DNA of 64,000 nucleotides from Campylobacter concisus. GTDB lineage: Bacteria > Campylobacterota > Campylobacteria > Campylobacterales > Campylobacteraceae. How positions within the stretch are numbered: the first letter of the stretch is position 1; every line of letters starts with the position of its first letter. Location: contig NZ_CP049272.1 in NCBI RefSeq assembly GCF_003048775.2, forward strand, positions 1,674,001-1,738,000, read 5' to 3'. The translations under genes and the position numbers were made by a program. The notes beneath the pieces were generated by a model, which saw only the letters and a list, made by a program, of their open reading frames with translations, did not search any database and had not been told where the DNA came from. Below, piece after piece: positions 1 to 11,617 of the stretch.

Positions 1-344
1 TAAAAGATGTGAGCGAAAATGCTGAAATTTTCTATGTCAGAGAGTTTAAAATCTTAGTTGGCAGAAACGAAAAAGGCAATATAAATTTACTTGATCTAGC
101 CAAAAAAGACGACATCTGGCTTCATCTAAAAGACGTCCCAAGCGCTCACGTCATCATCAAGACAAACAAGAGCAAAGTGCCAGAAGATGTGCTAGAAATG
201 GCAGCTAAATTCTGCGTGGAATTTAGTGTAAAGGGAGCTGGCAGGTACGAGGTAGACTATACTAAGCGTGAAAATTTAAAGCGTGAAAACGGCGCAAATG
301 TCACTTATACGAACTATAAAACTATCATCATAAATAAAGGCTAA
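1..344 (+). CDS. NFACT-family protein (RqcH/Rqc2-like), C-terminal part
   Basis: This is the 3' end of a gene that begins before the window; the frame is open from the first bases, so the GTG at 9 need not be the start. The visible 113 or so codons match the NFACT-R (DUF814) domain, with the signature DIWLHLKDVPSAHVII near residues 35-50 of the visible part, as in the family pattern D-WLH-KD-P-SHVII. Full-length members (about 430-570 residues) bind stalled 50S subunits with peptidyl-tRNA and promote C-terminal tailing in ribosome quality control; Gram-positive members were first called fibronectin-binding proteins. Function is inferred from the family. The next gene starts 4 bases after the stop, so they probably share a transcript. 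Confidence 0.88.
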   Translation, partial: KDVSENAEIFYVREFKILVGRNEKGNINLLDLAKKDDIWLHLKDVPSAHVIIKTNKSKVPEDVLEMAAKFCVEFSVKGAGRYEVDYTKRENLKRENGANVTYTNYKTIIINKG

Positions 345-347
345 AAA

Positions 348-692
348 ATGGCTGTAACACCTTTAGGAAATAGTAACTTTATAAATCAAAATGCCCCAGT
401 AGTATCGCAAGTGCATGCAAATCAACAAGCCAGATTTGATATGCAATCTTTGATGGCAGCTGAGCTTGCTACACAACAAAGTGAAGAGATCAAAGAGGTG
501 CGTCCGATGGAAGAGTCTTATAAAATAGACCCTGAAAAGGAGCACGAACGCCAAAAAAGCGAAGAAGAAACAAGTGGGTTTGAGAGCGAAAAACAAAATT
601 CAAGAGATAGTGACGAAAAAAATTTGGACGATATAGCAGATAATGAGGAAATAGTGCCTAGCGAACATCATACGCTTGACATAACTATTTGA
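348..692 (+). CDS. conserved hypothetical protein, acidic C-terminus
   Basis: The 114-residue product has no signal peptide or membrane segment. Its N-terminal third is Asn/Gln-rich (MAVTPLGNSNFINQN) and the rest is highly charged, with many Glu, Lys and Asp, so it is probably extended or disordered. I do not recognise a catalytic domain. Short MAVTPLGN-starting proteins seem familiar from Campylobacter and Helicobacter, but no function is known to me. It lies 3 bases after the NFACT stop and its TGA overlaps the next ATG (TGATG), so the three genes look like one operon. Confidence 0.75.
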   Translation: MAVTPLGNSNFINQNAPVVSQVHANQQARFDMQSLMAAELATQQSEEIKEVRPMEESYKIDPEKEHERQKSEEETSGFESEKQNSRDSDEKNLDDIADNEEIVPSEHHTLDITI

Positions 693-955
693 TGCCTAAA
701 CACCCCAGCTCCACAAACACCACGTCTCAAGTCAGTGATACTCCCCAACATCTAACCCTCCTTCAAATTTTTAACGCAGTAAATAATAAAGAAAAACTTT
801 TCAAGATCCACTCTGACTCACCTAAAGCCTGCCCGCTTGGTAGCAAGATCGAAGGTCTCTTAACCACCCCCCTCCTAAAAGCACAAGAAGCTTTAGAGGA
901 TAGTTTAAGAAGCATTACTTTACAAGATCTATTAGATGAACTTATTAATTTGTAA
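692..955 (+). CDS. small hypothetical protein
   Basis: An 87-residue product if the ATG at 692 is used; a TTG lies one codon earlier in frame. The ATG overlaps the stop of the preceding gene by one base, an arrangement typical of translational coupling. The first 20 residues are Ser/Thr/Pro-rich, followed by an amphipathic helical stretch (residues about 22-85) ending LQDLLDELINL. No family recognised. Last gene of the rightward group; a hairpin terminator follows at 1032-1054. Confidence 0.6.
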   Translation: MPKHPSSTNTTSQVSDTPQHLTLLQIFNAVNNKEKLFKIHSDSPKACPLGSKIEGLLTTPLLKAQEALEDSLRSITLQDLLDELINL

Positions 956-1031
956 ACTTAAAAAGTAAGCAGATTAAGTTATAAGATTTAAAAAGTAGGC
1001 TGATATATAAAAAATCAATCTATTTTATTTA

Positions 1032-1054
1032 TTAGGAACGCTATGCGCTCCTAA
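1032..1054. terminator. bidirectional hairpin between convergent genes
   Basis: Ten-base arms TTAGGAACGC (1032-1041) and GCGCTCCTAA (1045-1054) with one mismatch and a TAT loop, followed by a T-rich run. It lies between the rightward gene ending at 955 and the leftward gene ending at 1105, so it could end both. Confidence 0.6.
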
Positions 1055-1104
1055 CTATTTTTATGTATCTTTATGTAGGAATTTTTATAAATTTCTAGAT
1101 TTTA

Positions 1105-1548
1105 TTACTCTTTGCTTTTCTCTTTTTTAGCTTTACTCTTTTGTGCTTTATCTTTTAGCTTTTCTTTCTTATCTTTTATCTCTTTTATACTATCGTCTTT
1201 AACACTATCTTTTTTCTCTTTTACTTCATCACTCTTTTTACTTGCTTTTTCTTTTATCTCATCTTTTTTAGATTTTATTTTTGATTTTGTGTCATCTATC
1301 TTTGTAGTGCCTGATACTGATATATCTGATTTTAAATTTTCAAATGTCTTGTCGCCTATACCATTTACATTTTTTATGTCTTCTATTGAGTTAAATTTAT
1401 TCGCTTTTCTATACTCTATTATTGCATCTGCCTTTGAAGATCCTATACCATCTAAACTCATTAACTCTTCTTTTGTGGCGGTGTTTAAATTTATGGCTGC
1501 TAGTAATGTAGAAGCTGCTGCTAATAGTGAGAATATAATCTTTTTCAT
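1105..1548 (-). CDS. secreted helix-hairpin-helix protein (ComEA-like) with Lys/Glu-rich tail
   Basis: I choose the ATG at 1548, preceded by AAAAGGACAAAA, over an upstream in-frame start because it puts a clean Sec signal (MKKIIFSLLAAASTLLAA) at the N-terminus. Residues about 20-75 form the tandem HhH domain of ComEA: INLNTATKEELMSLDGIG, then a second turn with NVNGIGDKTFENL. This fold binds DNA without sequence specificity, and ComEA pulls DNA into the periplasm in natural transformation. The remaining 70 or so residues are almost only Lys, Glu, Asp and Ser, which is unusual for ComEA and may be a charged coiled or disordered tail. Total 147 residues. A DNA-uptake role is inference. Confidence 0.85.
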   Translation of the reverse strand: MKKIIFSLLAAASTLLAAINLNTATKEELMSLDGIGSSKADAIIEYRKANKFNSIEDIKNVNGIGDKTFENLKSDISVSGTTKIDDTKSKIKSKKDEIKEKASKKSDEVKEKKDSVKDDSIKEIKDKKEKLKDKAQKSKAKKEKSKE

Positions 1549-1773
1549 TTTTGTCCTTTTTGGGTAAATTTGGGTTTGGAGTCTATCATATTTGGTGTTT
1601 TTAGTCAATACTCGCATAAAAGAGCATAAGCTAAAAGATATTTATAAACATAGAGATAAAAAGTCTGATTATTTAAAAAATAAATAAATATAAGATTTGA
1701 TATTTTGTTATAAATTAAGAAATAATATTTTAAAAGATAATTGTTTAGACAAAGAAGATTAAAAATTAACAAA

Positions 1774-1891
1774 GCCCGCAACGACCTACTTTTCCAACAT
1801 CCCAGTAAGGGAGAGTATCATCAGCCAGGACGAGCTTAGCTTCTTGGTTCGAGATGGAGCAAGGCGTTTCCTCGTCTGTATAGTCACGGGC
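1774..1891 (-). rRNA. rrf: 5S ribosomal RNA
   Basis: The reverse strand starts GCCCGTGACTATACAGACGA and ends with TCGTTGCGGGC, the closing helix of 5S rRNA; inside are the conserved CGAACCAAGAAGCTAAGC-type stretch and GGTCGTTG. It is the last gene of the rRNA operon. Ends are set by the terminal helix and may be off by a few bases. Confidence 0.95.
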
Positions 1892-1936
1892 AGTGTTAAA
1901 TAAAAGATATATTAGATAAATCTCTTATTTAACACT
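1892..1936 (-). repeat. inverted repeat 5' of 5S rRNA (processing stem)
   Basis: Arms 1892-1907 and 1921-1936 are complementary over 16 bases with a single G-U position, enclosing 13 bases. It lies immediately before the 5' end of 5S in the transcript, where a double-stranded site for RNase III or a maturation stem is expected. Confidence 0.6.
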
Positions 1937-1996
1937 ACTTGATAAAGTTAAAAGTCATAAACAAAGTTTTGCAAAAACATATCTTATTAAGTTTTT

Positions 1997-2018
1997 ATCC
2001 TTAACAAGGAAGTGATGC
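1997..2018 (-). repeat. 23S rRNA processing stem, 3' arm
   Basis: These 22 bases pair with 4954-4975 with one G-U pair. The two arms enclose all of 23S rRNA, forming the long precursor stem that RNase III cuts. Confidence 0.8.
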
Positions 2019-2024
2019 TTATAA

Positions 2025-4930
<2,906 letters not shown>

Positions 4931-4953
4931 TCTATATTAGATTATTCTAATTC

Positions 4954-4975
4954 GCATCACTTCCTTGTTAAAGAT
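4954..4975 (-). repeat. 23S rRNA processing stem, 5' arm
   Basis: Complement of 1997-2018 (22 bases, one G-U). The rest of the 324-base spacer between 23S and tRNA-Ala (4931-5254) is AT-rich and holds nothing else I can name. Confidence 0.8.
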
Positions 4976-5254
4976 AACTTTATGTTACTAAATTTAAATC
5001 CCAGCTCTCAAGACGGAAAGCATTGACTACTATTTAGATAAGTTTTAAATCCTAAATAGATTGTGATGTCAAACTTTTGCATTAAATGCAAAGAGAATAG
5101 AAATTTAAATCTTTAACAAGTCCTGTAAAATTGTTTTTAAAACTTGCTTGTGACTATTAACAATATTAATTAAAAGAACATTTAGACAAAAGTCTAATTA
5201 GAAAGTTTAATTTTTAAGCTCTCTAATTAGACTTAATATAGTTAAACTATTTTA

Positions 5255-5330
5255 TGGTGGAGAATAGCGGGATCGAACCGCTGACCTCCTGCGTGCAAAG
5301 CAGGCGCTCTCCCAGCTGAGCTAATTCCCC
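5255..5330 (-). tRNA. tRNA-Ala (UGC)
   Basis: A 76-base cloverleaf starting GGGGAATTAGCTCAGCTGGG, with anticodon loop TTTGCAC (UGC) and TTCGATCC T-loop; the 3' CCA is encoded. It sits in the 16S-23S spacer, next to tRNA-Ile. Confidence 0.97.
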
Positions 5331-5342
5331 AATTAAATTCTC

Positions 5343-5419
5343 TGGTGGGCCTAACAAGACTTGAACTTGTGACCTCACCCTTATCAGGGGTGCACTCTAA
5401 CCAGCTGAGCTATAGGCCC
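5343..5419 (-). tRNA. tRNA-Ile (GAU)
   Basis: A 77-base cloverleaf with acceptor GGGCCTA pairing TAGGCCC, anticodon loop CTGATAA (GAU), T-loop TTCAAGTC and encoded CCA. In transcription order the spacer reads 16S, tRNA-Ile, tRNA-Ala, 23S. Confidence 0.97.
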
Positions 5420-5430
5420 CTATAGGTCTA

Positions 5431-5463
5431 TCAATCTTTCAAAACTAAACAAGGATGATTGAG
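5431..5463 (-). repeat. 16S rRNA processing stem, 3' arm
   Basis: About 33 bases that pair imperfectly with 7141-7174, including the shared stretch CTAAACAAG and both ATTGAG ends. The arms enclose 16S rRNA and would make the precursor stem. Confidence 0.75.
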
Positions 5464-5511
5464 AATATCTTTCTTATAGATATCTTGTGAGAGAATATCT
5501 ATATGTACTCT

Positions 5512-7023
<1,512 letters not shown>

Positions 7024-7140
7024 TAATTACCTAGCAAAATTTATTTGATAGGATTTTATTATGAAGTTTTTAATCAAAAAAACTTTTAGTTTTATTTATT
7101 AGTTTGTCTAATCTATTATAATTATAAAATAATAGACTGG

Positions 7141-7174
7141 CTCAATCGATCACTTGTTTAGATTTCAAAGATTG
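7141..7174 (-). repeat. 16S rRNA processing stem, 5' arm
   Basis: Pairs with 5431-5463 across the 16S gene. It lies in the transcribed leader between the promoter near 7275 and the 16S start. Confidence 0.75.
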
Positions 7175-7274
7175 ACTAATAGTTTAACAATTGTAAATTA
7201 AAAGAACAACGATAAAAAGAAAAGGCTTTATTAACCAATGAAGTTAAAGGTGGTTTCTCGTTTCGTGAGCTGGA

Positions 7275-7280
7275 ATTATA
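7275..7280 (-). promoter_or_regulatory. probable rRNA operon promoter, -10 box
   Basis: The reverse strand reads CTCGTATATAATTCCAGC, a perfect TATAAT preceded by TA-rich bases. It lies about 250 bases before the 16S 5' end, leaving a leader that contains the 16S processing arm. The rest of 7024-7472 holds no gene; it is the rrn leader and the ridA downstream region. No convincing -35 box is visible, as is usual in Campylobacter. Confidence 0.5.
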
Positions 7281-7408
7281 TACGAGTAATACTTAAAGAT
7301 AGTTGAAATAATTAGGGAATTTGAGAAAAAATTGTTGGATGTTTTAAAAATTTAAATTGTGTATTTTTATTAGTGGGTTTATAGGGTTTAGTTTTTGAAG
7401 TATAATTT

Positions 7409-7427
7409 TGGAGAGTTTTGCTCTCCA
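7409..7427 (-). terminator. hairpin downstream of ridA
   Basis: TGGAGAG (7409-7415) and CTCTCCA (7421-7427) form a 7-base stem with a 5-base loop, followed on the reverse strand by AAATTATACTT. It lies about 45 bases after the ridA stop and before the rRNA promoter. Confidence 0.55.
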
Positions 7428-7472
7428 TTATATTAAATATTAAAATATGTGTATAACTTTTATATAATGTTA

Positions 7473-7847
7473 TTAATAAGCTACAATAAGCTCTATTTCC
7501 ACAAGTGCGTCTTTTGGCAAGGTCTTAACAGCTACTGTACTTCTAGCAGGATAAGGCTCTTTAAAAAATTTAGCATACACATTATTTACTTTAACAAAAT
7601 CTGCCATATCTGCTAGAAATATTGTAGTCTTTACAGCATTATCAAAAGTAAGTCCTGCTTCAGCCAAGATATTTTTTAAATTTTCAAGTGATTGCTCAGC
7701 TTGGGCCTCTACACTACTACCTGCAAACTCACCCGCTGGTGTGACACCAAGCTGACCTGAGATAAATAAAAATCCATTTGCGCTAATAGCTTGAGAATAT
7801 GGCCCAATCGCTTGTGGAGCTTTTTTTGTTGAGATTTGTTTTTTCAT
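7473..7847 (-). CDS. ridA: RidA-family enamine/imine deaminase
   Basis: The 124-residue product is full length for the YjgF/YER057c/UK114 family. RidA hydrolyses the reactive enamine/imine intermediates that PLP enzymes such as threonine dehydratase release, so protecting other PLP enzymes; it acts as a cytosolic trimer. Visible family residues are Tyr17 in GPYSQA, the GQLG turn (residues 31-34), Arg102 in PARSTVAV (the substrate carboxylate-binding Arg) and the C-terminal LVEIELIV with Glu117. The start has a strong AAAAGGAG site. The gene stands alone, divergent from the next. Confidence 0.92.
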   Translation of the reverse strand: MKKQISTKKAPQAIGPYSQAISANGFLFISGQLGVTPAGEFAGSSVEAQAEQSLENLKNILAEAGLTFDNAVKTTIFLADMADFVKVNNVYAKFFKEPYPARSTVAVKTLPKDALVEIELIVAY

Positions 7848-7913
7848 ATTTTCTCCTTTTGAAATTTTTTAAAATCCTACTATAAATTTTCTAAATTTTT
7901 AGTCTCCAAAAGC

Positions 7914-7919
7914 TATAAT
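7914..7919 (+). promoter_or_regulatory. promoter -10 box for the gene at 7944
   Basis: GCTATAATGGACAAAATTT spans 7912-7930. TATAAT is followed by an A/T-rich initial transcribed stretch, the same pattern found before several other genes in this window. The mRNA leader would be short, about 18-20 bases. Confidence 0.6.
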
Positions 7920-7943
7920 GGACAAAATTTCAAAAGGATGAAG

Positions 7944-8417
7944 ATGCAAAATATACTCGCACCAAATGAGTTTTTAGATGATTATGTACTCGGTGCTGAG
8001 TTAGCTAAAAATGCCGGCATCTCATCAAATGCTTATCTTTTTTGGAAAAATGTCATAAGTGCTAAATTTGAAAACTCAAGAATAGTTTTTCTTAGAAAAA
8101 ATAGCATTCCAGTCAAATTTCAAAACATTATAAAAACCTGCACACCTTTAAATGGCCTTATTCCAACAGGCGTATTTTGCTCTTTTACTTCGCTTGCTCC
8201 ATCTCATCTTGTAGCAAAAAATGGCTCTAAGATATACGAGCTCTTTAAATTTTATGAGATTTGCGGTATCAAATTTATAGACTTGAAGAAATTTTATGAT
8301 GATTTTAATCTTAGCTATTCTTATAGAATTTATATTGAAAAATGCAAATTTTTCTCACCTGCTCCATTTGAAAAACGCATAAAATTAACTGAAACGATGT
8401 GTCTTGGATATTACTAA
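7944..8417 (+). CDS. hypothetical protein
   Basis: The product is 157 residues if the ATG at 7944 is used; the ATG at 7938 overlaps the AAAGGATG ribosome site, which is better spaced for 7944. There is no signal peptide. It is rich in Phe, Lys and Ile (for example residues 95-140) and ends ETMCLGYY. I recognise no domain; it may be a DNA-binding or regulatory protein, since residues about 15-50 could hold a short helix-turn-helix (LAKNAGISSNAYLFWKN), but this is only a guess. It stands alone between ridA and the fumarase genes, with its own promoter and a terminator. Confidence 0.7.
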   Translation: MQNILAPNEFLDDYVLGAELAKNAGISSNAYLFWKNVISAKFENSRIVFLRKNSIPVKFQNIIKTCTPLNGLIPTGVFCSFTSLAPSHLVAKNGSKIYELFKFYEICGIKFIDLKKFYDDFNLSYSYRIYIEKCKFFSPAPFEKRIKLTETMCLGYY

Positions 8418-8420
8418 AGT

Positions 8421-8442
8421 CCGCTAGCTAGCTTGCTAGCGG
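8421..8442. terminator. bidirectional terminator hairpin
   Basis: CCGCTAGC (8421-8428) and GCTAGCGG (8435-8442) form a perfect 8-base stem with a 6-base loop exactly between convergent genes ending at 8417 and 8450. Confidence 0.7.
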
Positions 8443-8449
8443 GATAAAT

Positions 8450-9010
8450 TTATATCTTTTTGTAAGGTGCTTGACCGACTTCATAGAAGTTATTACCTTC
8501 GCAGTCAATGGCAACTATTGCTGGGAAATCCTCAACTGTAAGCCTAGCAACTGCCTCTGGTCCTAGTTCTGGATAAGCCAGCGCTTCATATTTTTTGATA
8601 CTTTGGCTAATGAGCGCTCCGATGCCACCGATAGCAACCATATAAACACAGCATGATTTTTTCATAGCCTCGACTACTGCGTCACTCCTGTAGCCTTTAC
8701 CGATCATACCATTTATACCAACTTCATTTATCATAGTTGGGGTGTATTTATCCATTCTGCCGCTTGTTGTTGGGCCTGCTGCACCGATAGCTTGATTTGG
8801 CTTGGCTGGAGTTGGTCCGACGTAGTAGATAGTCTCACCCTTTAGCTCAACTGGTAGTTTTTCGCCGCGTGCCAATGTTTCAGTAAGTGCCTTATGTGCA
8901 GCGTCACGAGCTGCTATGATAGTGCCTGATATTAGGACGTTGTCGCCTGCTTTTAGGCTTTTTGCCACCTCTTTATCAAATGGTGCTGTTATTCTTTTTA
9001 CTTCTGACAT
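8450..9010 (-). CDS. class I fumarate hydratase, beta subunit
   Basis: This 186-residue protein is the C-terminal (beta) half of the class I, [4Fe-4S]-dependent hydro-lyases, in which fumarase or L-tartrate dehydratase is split into two chains. Visible family signatures are the start LKAGDNVLISGTI, the central GPTTSGRMDKYTP near residues 80-92, and MVAIGGIGALIS. With the alpha subunit it would interconvert fumarate and malate in the cytosol. It follows the alpha gene by 9 bases with an AGGAG site, so the two are co-translated. Tartrate dehydratase (ttdB-type) cannot be excluded from sequence alone, but fumarase fits a respiring Campylobacter better. Confidence 0.88.
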   Translation of the reverse strand: MSEVKRITAPFDKEVAKSLKAGDNVLISGTIIAARDAAHKALTETLARGEKLPVELKGETIYYVGPTPAKPNQAIGAAGPTTSGRMDKYTPTMINEVGINGMIGKGYRSDAVVEAMKKSCCVYMVAIGGIGALISQSIKKYEALAYPELGPEAVARLTVEDFPAIVAIDCEGNNFYEVGQAPYKKI

Positions 9011-9019
9011 TTTTTCTCC

Positions 9020-9865
9020 TTAAAGCTCGGCATCTGCGTGGCGTGCAGCGTGGCAGTTGATGTTTATAGCAACAGGAAGACCTGCTATGTGGGTTGGATA
9101 CCACTCGACATTTACTTTAACAGCAGTGGTGTCACCACCAAGTCCTTGAGGACCAACACCAGTTTTGCAAGCAAGCTCTAGTAGCTCATCTTCTAATTTG
9201 GCATATCTTGGATCAGAATTTTTACTATCGACTGAACGAACTGCCGCTTCTTTTGCCAAAAGTGCTGCCTTATCCATCGTACCGCCTATGCCAACGCCTA
9301 TTGTTAGTGGAGGACAGGCATTTGGTCCAGCGTATTTTACAGCCTCTAAAAAGACTTTTTTTACACCCTCTATACCATCAGCTGGTACAAGCATTTTTAA
9401 AACTGATTTATTCTCACTACCAAAACCTTTTGGAGCTACTTTTATCTTTAGCTTATCTCCTGGCACGATCCTAGTGTGAATGACAGCTGGAGTGTTGTTT
9501 GTGGTATTTTTTCTTTCAAAAAGTGGTTCAGCAACGACTGACTTTCTTAGATAGCCTTCAGTGTAGCCTTCCGCAATACCCTCATTTATCGCATCTTCAA
9601 TATATCCACCCTCAATATGCACATCTTGGCCGATCTGCACAAAAACAACCGTCATACCGGTGTCTTGGCAGATAGGTGCAACGCCCTCTTCCGCAAGCTT
9701 AGCATTTTGTAAAATTTTGCCCAAAATGTCTTTGCCTAGTGACGAGCTTTCGCTACTTTGAGCCTTTGTAAAAGCAGCCTTTAAATCTGGCGTCACAACA
9801 TAACAGGCCTGTTTGCAAAGCTTAGCAACGACTTCTCTTATATCTTTTACATTTATTATTTTCAT
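9020..9865 (-). CDS. class I fumarate hydratase, alpha subunit
   Basis: The 281-residue product is the Fe-S cluster-bearing alpha chain of a class I fumarase/tartrate dehydratase. Cysteine motifs typical of the cluster are PICQDTGMTVVF (about residues 62-73), NACPPLTIGVGIGG (about 182-195) and ININCHAARHA at the C-terminus. These enzymes are oxygen-sensitive, in keeping with a microaerobic host. It is the first gene of the two-gene operon; GGAGTAAAG precedes the ATG. E. coli FumA carries both parts in one chain, whereas the split form is common in anaerobes and archaea. Confidence 0.88.
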   Translation of the reverse strand: MKIINVKDIREVVAKLCKQACYVVTPDLKAAFTKAQSSESSSLGKDILGKILQNAKLAEEGVAPICQDTGMTVVFVQIGQDVHIEGGYIEDAINEGIAEGYTEGYLRKSVVAEPLFERKNTTNNTPAVIHTRIVPGDKLKIKVAPKGFGSENKSVLKMLVPADGIEGVKKVFLEAVKYAGPNACPPLTIGVGIGGTMDKAALLAKEAAVRSVDSKNSDPRYAKLEDELLELACKTGVGPQGLGGDTTAVKVNVEWYPTHIAGLPVAININCHAARHADAEL

Positions 9866-10075
9866 CTTTACTCCTCGTAAAAAACAATTTTTAATTATAT
9901 TAACTATATTAAAATTTAAGATTAAATTTTCCTGCTGGATATCTACTCGAAAAAAATTTATATGAGTTTATTTACTTGACTACAACTAGAATACTTGTCT
10001 AAAACAAATTTAATGAAATAAGTGGTGACAAAATTGAGTCTAGAGCATCACAATATTGATAGAAATTTACATAGC

Positions 10076-10093
10076 ATGGCTTATTTAAGCCAT
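10076..10093 (-). terminator. possible hairpin after the CorC/HlyC-type gene
   Basis: ATGGCTTATTTAAGCCAT is a near-perfect palindrome just past the stop of the leftward gene ending at 10106. No T run follows, so termination is uncertain. Confidence 0.35.
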
Positions 10094-10105
10094 AAATACA
10101 TAAAT

Positions 10106-11446
10106 TTAAGATTGAATGCTCTCCTCATCATTTTTTATCTTTTTTCTAACTTTGACTCGTGATATGCTGGCTCCATCCATCTTTCTTACTTCGTAGTAGC
10201 AGTTTTCATCCTCGATCTTATCCCCAACTACTGGCAAACGACCGATTAGGTTGAAGACATATCCACCGATTGTAACTTGATCTGTCTCTTCGTCAAAGCT
10301 TATACCAAGAACCTCTTCAACGCTCTCTAGATCATATCTGCCTTGAAATTCATAAATATTGTCATTTATCTTTTTATAGTGTTGATCGACTTCATCGTGC
10401 TCGTCATTAAAATCACCAAGCACCTCTTCCATTATATCTTCCATCGTAAGAAGTCCGGCTGTGCCGCCATACTCATCGACTACGAGTGCTGCTGAAATTT
10501 GCTCTTTATTCATCATTACAAGCACTTTTGAAATAGAAAGGCTCTCAGGCACGATGACAAATTTACGAACAATTGAGTCAAAACTCTTCTCTTTATCTTT
10601 GCTAAAGTGGAGCTGCAAAATATCTCTAATATGTATCATGCCCAAAATAATATCTTTTGAGCCGTCTATATAAGGAAAGCGAGTATATTTTGATTCAAAT
10701 ACAACTTGCAAATTCTCTTCAAAGCTCTTTTGTTTATTTATGCAGATCATATCGCGTCTTGGCGTCATGATCTCTTTTGCGACTGTGTCACTAAAATCAA
10801 CTGCATTTTTAATGATCTCAGTCTCAAAACTATCAAGCACGCCGCCCTTTAAGCTCTCACCAACGATGATTTTTATCTCTTCTTCAGAGTGGGCTAGCTC
10901 ATTTTCTTTAGCTGGCTGGATGCCTAAAATTTTAAGTCCAATGGTCGCTAAAATATCAAAAAGCTTAATTACAGGGGAAAATAGCACCCAGAAAAAGTGA
11001 AGAGGACGAGCGATTTTTAACACTGAAGTCTCAGCCTTTGCGATAGCAACTGACTTTGGCACAAGCTCGCCCATTACAACGTGAAGTAGCGTAATAAGCG
11101 TAAATGCGATCGCAAAACCAACCGTATGAACTAAGATATCACTAAAGTTGAAGAAATTTTTAAGCGGTGCTTCTATAAGTCTTGCAACTGCTGGCTCACC
11201 GATCCAACCAAGAGCAAGTGAGCTTAGTGTGATACCAAGCTGAGTAGCACTAAGATAAGTATCAAGCTTGTTTGACATCTCAAAGGCAAGCTGAGCGTTT
11301 GGTTTTTTTTCTTTGATAAGCTCTTCAAGTCTAGACTTACGAACTTTAACAAGAGAAAATTCTGATAAAACAAAAAAGGCATTTAGTAAAATGAATACAA
11401 TGGCAAGTATTACCATTAAAAGCGAATTATCGCTACTGGGGTTCAA
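10106..11446 (-). CDS. CNNM/CorC (HlyC-type) membrane protein with CBS pair
   Basis: A 446-residue protein with three parts: an N-terminal DUF21 (CNNM) transmembrane domain of four hydrophobic stretches (about residues 10-185), a tandem CBS domain (about 205-335, with MTPRRDMICI and VDEYGGTAGLLTMEDIMEEVLGD) and a C-terminal CorC_HlyC domain (about 350-435). The family is linked to Mg2+ or Co2+ efflux; the old name hemolysin is misleading. The start is a TTG at 11446, supported by AAGGA six bases before it; an ATG ten codons downstream is the alternative. It is transcribed alone from a promoter at 11480. Confidence 0.88.
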   Translation of the reverse strand: MNPSSDNSLLMVILAIVFILLNAFFVLSEFSLVKVRKSRLEELIKEKKPNAQLAFEMSNKLDTYLSATQLGITLSSLALGWIGEPAVARLIEAPLKNFFNFSDILVHTVGFAIAFTLITLLHVVMGELVPKSVAIAKAETSVLKIARPLHFFWVLFSPVIKLFDILATIGLKILGIQPAKENELAHSEEEIKIIVGESLKGGVLDSFETEIIKNAVDFSDTVAKEIMTPRRDMICINKQKSFEENLQVVFESKYTRFPYIDGSKDIILGMIHIRDILQLHFSKDKEKSFDSIVRKFVIVPESLSISKVLVMMNKEQISAALVVDEYGGTAGLLTMEDIMEEVLGDFNDEHDEVDQHYKKINDNIYEFQGRYDLESVEEVLGISFDEETDQVTIGGYVFNLIGRLPVVGDKIEDENCYYEVRKMDGASISRVKVRKKIKNDEESIQS

Positions 11447-11479
11447 TTATGATCCTTAAGAGTTAAAAATTTTTGCCTG

Positions 11480-11485
11480 ATTATA
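11480..11485 (-). promoter_or_regulatory. promoter -10 box for the CorC/HlyC-type gene
   Basis: The reverse strand reads GCTATAATCAGGCAAAAATT: TATAAT followed by the G/C-A-A-A-A-T-T-T initial stretch seen before other genes here. It is about 35 bases before the TTG start. Confidence 0.6.
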
Positions 11486-11617
11486 GCGAATTTATATTTA
11501 GCGGTCAAATTAATCGCGCTCAAAAGTAACAACATTTCTTAAATTTAAGATTTATAAAAAGTTCTTAAATCATATTTTGATAACATTATTTTCATCACTA
11601 AATTTATGGATTTTACA

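Noticed and set aside
1112..1567. A 151-codon plus-strand frame rich in Phe, Leu and Ser
   Set aside because: It is the reverse shadow of the Lys/Glu-rich ComEA-like gene, whose signal peptide and ribosome site are clear.
9165..9479. Plus-strand frames over the fumarase alpha gene
   Set aside because: Shadow frames; the minus-strand gene has full family motifs.
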